64,000 nucleotides of DNA from Bacteroidota bacterium. Its GTDB lineage: Bacteria > Bacteroidota > Bacteroidia > J057 > JADKCL01. Shown piece after piece: positions 25,790-33,495 of the stretch. A program made the position numbers and the translations under genes. The notes under the pieces are model-generated. The model ran no database searches and was not told where the DNA came from. It was given only the letters and a program-made list of their open reading frames with translations. Where the stretch lies: the NCBI GenBank assembly GCA_016718825.1, contig JADKCL010000009.1, forward strand, positions 62,001 through 126,000, written 5' to 3'. Position 1 is the stretch's first letter, and each line of letters begins with the position of its first letter.

Positions 25790-26437
25790 ATGGTAAAGTT
25801 TAAAATACATGGTCTGACTTCAATTGATGCAGCTCCAGGTGCAGGTGGTTTTGTGCTACAGTTGAATCCCGAATCTATTAAAAGAAACCGTGCCATTGTC
25901 ATAGAAGCAAGTAATGCTGGCAATACGGGAACCCAGGTGAATCAATACAAAACCTATGGTGATGAAACCATGGATTTGGATTTTTATCTGGATGGTACAG
26001 GCGCGATTGCGGGGAGCCCAGATTCTGTTGATGATGTGATTACGGCTCTGACAGCTGAAATATATGAGGTCGATGGAAGCATACATAAGCCAAAGTACCT
26101 TTTCGTTGAGTACGGTTCCTTTTCTTTCCGCTGCATGATGACCGCCTTTAATACGGAGTATCATCTATTTGATCTTGACGGGAAGGCGTTGCGTGCTAAA
26201 ATCCATTTGTCACTCAAAAGTTTGCGTGCCGAAACTGCGGATGTTGATGCTCAGATGTCATCTCCTGATATGTCACATGCATTTACAATCAGAGAGGGTG
26301 ATACACTCCCTTTGCTTTGTAAGGAGGTCTATGGCAAAATGGACTATTATCTTCAAGTAGCAGAGCATAATGGACTTACAAACTTCCGTGAATTGGAAGT
26401 TGGCTCAGTCATTGAATTACCACCGCTTCAACGCTAA
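25790..26437 (+). CDS. Tube-baseplate adaptor with C-terminal LysM (Pvc7-like)
   Basis: 215 residues: an N-terminal injection-system tube-adaptor domain (VLQLNPESIKRNRAIVI... then LDFYLDGTG) and a C-terminal LysM module (FTIREGDTLPLLCKEVYG ... LEVGSVIELPPL, about residues 163-213). Equivalent to T4 gp53 and Pvc7, linking the tube to the spike hub; LysM here acts as a protein-protein clamp rather than a peptidoglycan binder. Tight spacing (27 nt before, 12 nt after) marks it as part of the baseplate operon. Confidence 0.92.
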   Translation: MVKFKIHGLTSIDAAPGAGGFVLQLNPESIKRNRAIVIEASNAGNTGTQVNQYKTYGDETMDLDFYLDGTGAIAGSPDSVDDVITALTAEIYEVDGSIHKPKYLFVEYGSFSFRCMMTAFNTEYHLFDLDGKALRAKIHLSLKSLRAETADVDAQMSSPDMSHAFTIREGDTLPLLCKEVYGKMDYYLQVAEHNGLTNFRELEVGSVIELPPLQR

Positions 26438-26449
26438 TCATCGAAAGTC

Positions 26450-28237
26450 ATGGCCACTTCTCCTCTCAGTCAAGAAACTGATCTCGTATCCTTTAGTATA
26501 ATGGTTGATGGCCAAGAGATACCTGGTTATCTGGTTGCTATTGGCGTGGAGGTCAAAAAGGAAATCAATAAGATTCCAACCGCAAGTGTGGTCTTGTTGG
26601 ATGGAAACCGTGCAGAGAGAGATTTCAAGCACTCTGCAGAAGATCTTTTTAAGCCTGGCAAGAAACTCAAGATTTCAGCTGGCTACCACCAAAAGGAAGA
26701 GACCATTTTTGAAGGTCTCATCGTTGGACATGGAATTCGTATTCCAGAAGACGGAAATCCTGAACTTTGTATCAAAGCCGTTGACGCAGCAGCCTCAATG
26801 ACGGTACAAAAGAAGAACAGGTATTTCGTTGATGCGAAGGACAGTGACGCCATCTCCAAGGTTTTTGGTGATCACGGAGGCATTACGGGTTCATGCGAGG
26901 CCACGCCATTCCTGCATGAGCGTGTGATTCAAATTGATAGCACTGATTGGGATTTTGTCTTGTTACGTGCGGATCAAAACGGCCTGCTTGTTGTCGTAGA
27001 TGACGGTAAGGTCGCTGTAAAGAAACCAGAATCTAGTAAGGATTCTCTTTCACTCACCTTTGGAAAGGATATCGGAAGTCTGGAATTGGATATTGATGCC
27101 CGATTTCAGGTTGAAAAAGTGACCGTTGAAAGTTGGAATCTATCGACGAATGAAATCACCAAGAGTGAATCTTCTGAACCGACAGTTCCAGCAATTGGTA
27201 ACCTAAAAGGTAAAGAGTTAGCATCTATCTTGAGTGCAAGTGACTATCACATGCATTCAGCCGGCCCCATTGATGCCAGCGACTTAAAAGCATGGGCAGA
27301 CTCCAAGATGATGCGTTCGCGGTATTCAATGCTGCGCGGCAAAATTAAATTCTACGGTACTGCTGCCCCTAAACCTGACACAACGGTCAATTTGTCTGGT
27401 CTTGGTACCAGATTTACTGGCTCTGCTTATATCTCTGGAGTGCATCACCGGATCAAGGATATGCACTGGGAGACGGAAGTGACAATCGGCCTTCCGCCCC
27501 AAATGTTTGCTGAGTCCCAAAGGGATATTCAATCCCCTTCGGCATCTGGTATGCTTCCAGGTGTGAATGGCGTACAGATCGGGGTGGTTCAGAAAATCCA
27601 TGAAGATCCGCAAGGGGAAAGCAGGATTTTGGTGGATATCCCAGTGATTTCCCCATCTGGAGATGCCGTATGGGCACGTCAGGCCACATACTATGCCACG
27701 AAAGAGGCTGGAAACTTCTTTTATCCGGAAATCGGAGATGAGGTATTGCTTGCCTTCATCAACGATGACCCTCGCTACCCGATCATCATCGGTTCGGTGC
27801 ATAGCAAGAAGCATATGCCCGCCTATACGCCCGATGGCCCCAACACCTACAAGGCGATCACCACCAACTCGAAAATGAAAATCGAGTTTGAGGATGTCAA
27901 AAAGATCATCACGATTTGGACGCCAGCCGGGAATCAGATTGTCATCAGCGATGAAGACAAGTCGATTACCATCTTGGATGAGACCGCCAATAAAATGGTG
28001 ATGGATCCCAAAGGCATTACCTGGCATACCCCCAAAGACTTTAAGTTGACTGCCGATGGCTTGATCGATATCAAGGCCACAAAGACGATCTCAATCCAAG
28101 CAACGCAGGATTTGACGATCAAAGGCATGAACGTGACGAGTCAGGCACAAGTTGCGATCACGATGAAAGGGGCCACAGCCGAAGTGAATGGATCTGGTAT
28201 GACTACCATCAAAGGTGGTATGGTGATGATCAACTAA
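26450..28237 (+). CDS. VgrG-like spike protein (gp27-gp5 fusion, Pvc8)
   Basis: 595 residues. The N-terminal gp27-like hub (FSIMVDGQEIPGYLVAIGVE, ASMTVQKKNRYFVDA, DWDFVLLRADQNGL) is followed by the gp5 OB-fold (about 370-450: IGVVQKIHEDPQGESRILVD, ARQATYYATKEAGNFFYPE, GDEVLLAF, YPIIIGSVHS). A C-terminal triple-beta-helix needle of short strands follows (SITILDETANKM, GLIDIKATKTISIQATQ, GGMVMIN). It forms the piercing spike. No lysozyme insertion or effector fusion is seen. Confidence 0.95.
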   Translation: MATSPLSQETDLVSFSIMVDGQEIPGYLVAIGVEVKKEINKIPTASVVLLDGNRAERDFKHSAEDLFKPGKKLKISAGYHQKEETIFEGLIVGHGIRIPEDGNPELCIKAVDAAASMTVQKKNRYFVDAKDSDAISKVFGDHGGITGSCEATPFLHERVIQIDSTDWDFVLLRADQNGLLVVVDDGKVAVKKPESSKDSLSLTFGKDIGSLELDIDARFQVEKVTVESWNLSTNEITKSESSEPTVPAIGNLKGKELASILSASDYHMHSAGPIDASDLKAWADSKMMRSRYSMLRGKIKFYGTAAPKPDTTVNLSGLGTRFTGSAYISGVHHRIKDMHWETEVTIGLPPQMFAESQRDIQSPSASGMLPGVNGVQIGVVQKIHEDPQGESRILVDIPVISPSGDAVWARQATYYATKEAGNFFYPEIGDEVLLAFINDDPRYPIIIGSVHSKKHMPAYTPDGPNTYKAITTNSKMKIEFEDVKKIITIWTPAGNQIVISDEDKSITILDETANKMVMDPKGITWHTPKDFKLTADGLIDIKATKTISIQATQDLTIKGMNVTSQAQVAITMKGATAEVNGSGMTTIKGGMVMIN

Positions 28238-28264
28238 TCACCTGATTTACATAGGAGATACATA

Positions 28265-28681
28265 ATGTCTGAAAATACTTCCTTTTTAGGACGTGGATGG
28301 AGCTTCCCGCCAAGATTTGACGGGAAGCTCGGTCAATTAGAGATGGTCGAGTTGGATGAAGATGTCCGCGAAAGTCTTTGGATTTTATTTTCCACAAGGC
28401 CCGGCGAACGTCCGACGAATCCCGAGTTTGGATGCAAGGTCCATGAACTTGTGTGGAGGCCTCTGAATCAAGCAACAATATTCTTGATCAAAGAAGCCAT
28501 CGAGGCCGCCGTTGCCAGGTACGAACCGCGTATTAACATCGAGGAAATCCACGTGGACACCGACGAACGTGCAGGAACTATCTTCATCCATTTGGATTAT
28601 ACGGTAACAAAGGTTAATGTTAGGACAAATATCGTGTACCCTTACTACAAGATAGAAGGTACCGACATTGTAGCTGTTTAA
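28265..28681 (+). CDS. gp25-like baseplate wedge protein (Pvc9)
   Basis: 138 residues of the GPW/gp25 family: FLGRGWSFPPRF, LVELDEDVRESL-like helix, LFSTRPGERPTNPEFGC, ending in the C-terminal sheet ERAGTIFIHLDYTVTKVNVR. It initiates sheath assembly on the baseplate. The EPR-like motif of the family is present as YEPRI. It follows the spike gene directly; the usual PAAR tip gene (pvc10) is missing at this point. Confidence 0.94.
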   Translation: MSENTSFLGRGWSFPPRFDGKLGQLEMVELDEDVRESLWILFSTRPGERPTNPEFGCKVHELVWRPLNQATIFLIKEAIEAAVARYEPRINIEEIHVDTDERAGTIFIHLDYTVTKVNVRTNIVYPYYKIEGTDIVAV

Positions 28682-28724
28682 GTCAGTCAATCATCCTTGC
28701 TTTAACATTTTTGTTTTCGGATTT

Positions 28725-31700
28725 ATGGGCGTCTCTAGACAAAAAATAACCCCCAAGCGCAAAGGCACTTCGCAACACTCGCGGCTGTCTGAAAAGTTGC
28801 TGCCAGAATATTTTGGCGTGGATGAGCGGACCCCCGCTGATTTCATGGCATTCACAGCTGCTTACGCCAACGAAGTGGGATTCTTTGATCCCGAAGCAGA
28901 AGCGAAAGGCATCAGCCGCACGTGGGAAGGCTTTTTCACAAAAGACATTTCAGTTGTACTCGCCGCGATTGTAGGGCAGGATGTCGATCGTCTTGATGCC
29001 ACTTACGAACACCTTGTACAGAAAGTCAGTTCGGTACACGAGCCGCTTCCCAAGCAAGATGCCTTTGAAGAGTTGTTTTCCTTCATGGTTGAGATTGCCC
29101 GCAAATTGCCGGCTTGGCTCAAGTATGTCGTGAAAATGCAAGGGATGGAAGACTCCCTTGAATACGAAGTCGAAAAGGAACTTTGGAAGGTTATCGAACA
29201 GAACCTTCACGAAGCGCTTTTGCACCTCAACGAAACCGTAACCCAAGCCGGGGCAAAAGGCCTTTTGCCTACTTTTCGCGAAGTGCCTTTTGTCGATTAT
29301 TTGCCACTCCAAGGTGAAGCTGAACTCGAAGAGGTACAACTCGAAATCTTCAAAGGGCCAAGTTTGGTGCACCAAATCGATTTTGCTTTGGTGGAGCTGC
29401 GGTCGATTTATCAGGTGATCATCAATTGCCTTTCCTATTCGAAGGTGCATTTTGAGAAGTACTATCAGCGGTCGTTGAAGGAAAAAAGCACGCACCATCC
29501 TGATACTGCCTTGTTTATGGCCTTCTTGGACCTGTACAAGTATGCCCAGAATGACCTCAACGCGATCACGTTGAGGCATTTGGAGTATTATTATGTGCGG
29601 ATTTTGGATCAAAAATACCGCCCTGCAATCAGTGACGCAGTGCACGTTTGCTTCGAATTGGTCAACAATGCCCAGGTTTGCCGTCTGCCAACAGGTTCGT
29701 TGTTGTTTGCCGGCCGACTCGACGATGGGAGTGAGATTCACTACCGCACCACTGAAGAGGCCGAAATCAATCAGACACAGATTGCTTCCCTCAAATCGAT
29801 TTTCGTTTCCCGTGTTTTGGAAGGCCAAACATGGACCTACAAACTTGTGACCGGGATGTATGGCGCGCCCGTGGCCAATTCTTTGGATGGTCGCGGTATG
29901 CCATTTGACGGAAATATCCGCGATTGGGCGTTGTTTGGAGAGGAGCAATACAAGGCAGGGCGAAGCACCATGCAGCCTGCCGACATCGGATTTGCCATTT
30001 CCTCGCCCATGTTCATGTTGGCGGAAGGCACGCGCAAGGTCAAAGTTCATCTGACGTTTTCAGAGTCGCAGGATACCGAAGGTACCTACCGCAAGCTCAT
30101 CGAGGATTTGAGTCAGGGTACAGACGAAGAAAGCTTGAAGTTTGCCTTGTTGGAGGTGTTTGGCCGAGGTAAAAACTGTGCATTCAACATCCTTGCAAGT
30201 GGTGCCAATGGCTGGATCGATGTCGCGGATGAGGCTTCCAATGAGCTTTTTATCGAAAGCCGTCCTTGGAGCTGGAACCGGATCACAGTCGCTTTTACCA
30301 TCCCCGCTTCTTGCCCGCCGATCGTCCCGATCGATCCGACGAGGATGAATCCTGAAGGATTCACGACGAAATTTCCAGTTGTGAAATTCGGTCTCAATCC
30401 AAGGAAGACACCATTTGCCTACACTTTCCTTGAAACCTTGAGGTTTGATCAAATCGACATAGAAGTGGAAGTCGACAAGGTCAAATCAGTCCTCGCGTTT
30501 AATGATTTGGGCCGTTTGGATTCCACGCAACCGTTTCAGGCATTTGGACCGGTACCCAGCAAGGGATCTTATATGTTGCTCGGCTCTGCGGAGATTTTCC
30601 GCAAGAAATTGACCAACCTCAAAATTTACATTGACTGGCAAAATCTGCCACAACGGGGTTTTCAGCATTATTTCAACGAGTATTTTGATGGCGAGGTACT
30701 TCTCACGGAAGACAAGTACAAGGTCAACTTGACCGCCCTTTCAGGCTATGAGTTCAAGCCGGGCGAAAAGGATGATCCGCTTCCATTCAAGCTTTTCCCT
30801 GCTGAGGTAGGCAAGACATTGACAGTCATTAGTGTCGAGGATCCAAGCCGCCTGCAAATCAGGCCAAACCCCGATATGCGGGAAGTGGATTTCTTTGACA
30901 ATAAAACTCCGATTGGATTCCTCAAACTCGAACTCAAGGAGCCACGTGAAGCATTTGGCCATGCCTTGTATCAAGAGCGTTTGTCCCATATCGGGATTCA
31001 CAATGCCAACCCGGAGCAAGTAGAGAAGCTGCAATACCCCAATGCGCCGTTCAGCCCGTTGGTCAAAAATGTCTATTTGAGCTATCGCGCTGTCGACAAA
31101 ATTTTGCCAGAGCAATTTGAGCCAACAAGTCGTAACTCTATTTACCATATTCACCCATTTGGTTCAGCACCGGTCTTTTCGATGGGGCAAATGGTGATGA
31201 AACATGCGGCGCTCATCCCGGAATATCGGGAAGATGGATACTTGTATATCGGTCTCAAAGGCCTCCGGCCACCGCAAGAGCTTTCTTTGTTGTTTCAATT
31301 GGCAGCGGGCAAAACGACCTTCACTGCGCAATTGCCCGAAATGGAATGGTGTTATCTCTCCAACAACGATTGGGAGCCGTTGCGTACCATTGACATTCTG
31401 TCAGACACAACAGAACGTTTCACCCGCACAGGGGTGATTCGGATGCGTTTACCTTCGGCGATGACCGACCAAAATGGCATCCTTCCCGGCGAAAATTTCT
31501 GGTTGAGGGTAGCAATCAAGGGCGATACGGAAAACTTGTCCAGAGCGCTGGAAATCAGGTCGCAGGCTGTGCGGGCCGAATGGGTTGACAACGGACGCAG
31601 CGAGCGGCTCAGAGAGCCTCTCAAAGCGGGCTCCATCCGCTCATTGGTGCACAAACGTCCAGAAATCAGAGGAGTGGTACAACCTTATCCTTCCTTTCAC

Positions 31701-32576
31701 GCGCGTGCAGCTGAGGTGCGCGACGAATTTTTCCAAAGAGTAAGTGAGCGCCTTCGCCACAAAAATCGCGCGATTTCCCATTGGGACTTTGAGCGAATCA
31801 TATTGGATCGTTTCCATACGATCAATCAAGTCAAGTGTCTAAGCCATATTTCTGATCCCGACTACATTGAGGCGGGGGGACTGCGTGTCGTGGTGATTCC
31901 GGCAAGCAATCAAGCAACCGATGAGTTGACACCAAAAGTCAACCACGGTACCTTGCTCAATATCCAGAATTATTTGATGGACAATGCCAGTCCATTCATC
32001 AGTCTGCGGGTCAGTAACCCCTCCTATGAATATGTCAGGGTCAATTGCCGCGTAAAATTTGCCAACAACAAAAACAACGGGGATTCGCTGGAGAAATTGC
32101 GAAAAGACATTCGCAGTTTTATATGTCCTTGGCTGTCAACACCAGACGGGGACGTTGAAATTGGTGGAAGTCTGAAAGTCGAAGACCTTTACAGGTATAT
32201 CAAGTCGCTGAGTTACGTGGACTACGTCACCAAGTTTGCTGTCTTGCACTTCTTTGTGGAAGACGAAACGACGGGAATCTATCAGCTGTTGAGTACCGCG
32301 GATCCAAGACTCAGCGAAACGGAAAGAAGCTACATCCGCGCACGGAAGCCTTGGTCGGTTCTGATTCCAGACAGCGACCATGAGATCGAGTTTACCGAGC
32401 GCGAACTTGAGGTTTCTCCCGACTTTTCACTGGAACCCGTTGACTTTCAAGGCAGATTCCAAATTTCTCCGCACCTGATCAAGATTCTTCCAAAAGTGGT
32501 TTTGCCGCAGGATAATCCCAATATTCGCTATGAACAGGAAGATCAGATGCGTATATTTGTTGACCTACCTGACTAA
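28725..32576 (+). CDS. Baseplate J-like wedge protein (Pvc11-like)
   Basis: 1283 residues. The N-terminus begins with a Lys-rich tail, then LLPEYFGVDERTPADFMAFTAAYANEVGFF, typical of Bacteroidota injection-system wedge proteins. The C-terminal third has the strongly conserved segment RVSERLRHKNRAISHWDFER (about residue 1005) followed by VKCLSHIS, and VSNPSYEYVRVNCRVKF with a Gly/Asp-rich loop, all seen in gp6/baseplate-J-like proteins. It forms the wedge that clamps sheath to baseplate and triggers contraction. It is much longer than the classical gp6, as usual in this phylum. Confidence 0.88.
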   Translation: MGVSRQKITPKRKGTSQHSRLSEKLLPEYFGVDERTPADFMAFTAAYANEVGFFDPEAEAKGISRTWEGFFTKDISVVLAAIVGQDVDRLDATYEHLVQKVSSVHEPLPKQDAFEELFSFMVEIARKLPAWLKYVVKMQGMEDSLEYEVEKELWKVIEQNLHEALLHLNETVTQAGAKGLLPTFREVPFVDYLPLQGEAELEEVQLEIFKGPSLVHQIDFALVELRSIYQVIINCLSYSKVHFEKYYQRSLKEKSTHHPDTALFMAFLDLYKYAQNDLNAITLRHLEYYYVRILDQKYRPAISDAVHVCFELVNNAQVCRLPTGSLLFAGRLDDGSEIHYRTTEEAEINQTQIASLKSIFVSRVLEGQTWTYKLVTGMYGAPVANSLDGRGMPFDGNIRDWALFGEEQYKAGRSTMQPADIGFAISSPMFMLAEGTRKVKVHLTFSESQDTEGTYRKLIEDLSQGTDEESLKFALLEVFGRGKNCAFNILASGANGWIDVADEASNELFIESRPWSWNRITVAFTIPASCPPIVPIDPTRMNPEGFTTKFPVVKFGLNPRKTPFAYTFLETLRFDQIDIEVEVDKVKSVLAFNDLGRLDSTQPFQAFGPVPSKGSYMLLGSAEIFRKKLTNLKIYIDWQNLPQRGFQHYFNEYFDGEVLLTEDKYKVNLTALSGYEFKPGEKDDPLPFKLFPAEVGKTLTVISVEDPSRLQIRPNPDMREVDFFDNKTPIGFLKLELKEPREAFGHALYQERLSHIGIHNANPEQVEKLQYPNAPFSPLVKNVYLSYRAVDKILPEQFEPTSRNSIYHIHPFGSAPVFSMGQMVMKHAALIPEYREDGYLYIGLKGLRPPQELSLLFQLAAGKTTFTAQLPEMEWCYLSNNDWEPLRTIDILSDTTERFTRTGVIRMRLPSAMTDQNGILPGENFWLRVAIKGDTENLSRALEIRSQAVRAEWVDNGRSERLREPLKAGSIRSLVHKRPEIRGVVQPYPSFHARAAEVRDEFFQRVSERLRHKNRAISHWDFERIILDRFHTINQVKCLSHISDPDYIEAGGLRVVVIPASNQATDELTPKVNHGTLLNIQNYLMDNASPFISLRVSNPSYEYVRVNCRVKFANNKNNGDSLEKLRKDIRSFICPWLSTPDGDVEIGGSLKVEDLYRYIKSLSYVDYVTKFAVLHFFVEDETTGIYQLLSTADPRLSETERSYIRARKPWSVLIPDSDHEIEFTERELEVSPDFSLEPVDFQGRFQISPHLIKILPKVVLPQDNPNIRYEQEDQMRIFVDLPD

Positions 32577-32584
32577 AAGATAAT

Positions 32585-33457
32585 ATGGAAGGGAGAGCCC
32601 AGCTCAAGAAAAAATTCGAAGCAGCCAACATTGGCTATGAGTCCTATAGAGCACTCATCGATTCGACCATCAACAAAAAGGATGATGGTATTGATATTGA
32701 TGAACGTGACGGACTTCGTCTCGCCCCGGGCAGCGATTCCGGCAGGTTGCTGAGCCTCTTTGGCGACCGCGCGGGCACTTCTGCCGAATGGTTCATCCGA
32801 CTGAATCCTGAAAACACCAAAGGTCTTGACATTTCCAGCGAACTTACCCAAGGTCGCACTTTGTTTTTGACGGTGGAAGAGGAGTTTGTGGACGATGAAT
32901 TGATCCATGAGGTACGAGTCGGCATTGGGACGATTAAACCGCAGTTTACCCTTGATGTCGAGGGGACTGTGGCGATGCGTGCGCGGGTAGGCACCTTCAA
33001 AGCCGACAGCGTACCGGCTGATAAGCAATGGCATACGATTTTGGCAGAAAACGATGGGCTGAACGATTGTCAGGCCTACGAGATTTTTGCACATATCTAT
33101 GACGGCAAAACTGAGCGTTATTCGCTCACCCATGCGGTCATCTTGATCTCCAAAGGTCGCCGCGGAGAAAGGATCAAGATCACAAGGGCAAGTAGCCGTT
33201 ATCTTTGGGGACGATTCCTCAATCGCATCAAGTTCAGGATCAAGCGCGAATACGGCAAGGAAGTCGTGCAGATGCGTGCGCGCGACCATTACGGTTTTAC
33301 CGTCGATGGGAAGCCTAAAATGATTTTCTACCGCGTCACCAAAATTTGGGACAAAGCGTTTGAAAACGAAGGTTACCGCGAACGTCGCAACGTCAAGCAG
33401 ACGATGCCCAAGCGTATCAAGATCAAAAATGCCAATCAACTGCGGCAAAACGATTGA
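32585..33457 (+). CDS. Fibre-like beta-protein of the injection locus, unknown
   Basis: 290 residues, 8 nt after the Pvc11-like gene. Charged N-terminus, then IGTIKPQFTLDVEGTVAMRA, a pattern seen at the start of tail-fibre-like and S74-type head domains, then GTFKADSVPADKQWHTILAE and YSLTHAVILISKGRRGERIK, ending in a very basic tail (RRNVKQTMPKRIKIKNANQ). I recall similar modules in adhesin- or fibre-like proteins of Bacteroidota, but the family has no function I can name. Position between two wedge genes suggests a particle surface component, for example a receptor-binding fibre at the Pvc13 role. This is inference. Confidence 0.7.
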   Translation: MEGRAQLKKKFEAANIGYESYRALIDSTINKKDDGIDIDERDGLRLAPGSDSGRLLSLFGDRAGTSAEWFIRLNPENTKGLDISSELTQGRTLFLTVEEEFVDDELIHEVRVGIGTIKPQFTLDVEGTVAMRARVGTFKADSVPADKQWHTILAENDGLNDCQAYEIFAHIYDGKTERYSLTHAVILISKGRRGERIKITRASSRYLWGRFLNRIKFRIKREYGKEVVQMRARDHYGFTVDGKPKMIFYRVTKIWDKAFENEGYRERRNVKQTMPKRIKIKNANQLRQND

Positions 33458-33495
33458 TCTTCAAAAGTTTACTCACAGCGTAAAGCATAGGAGAT

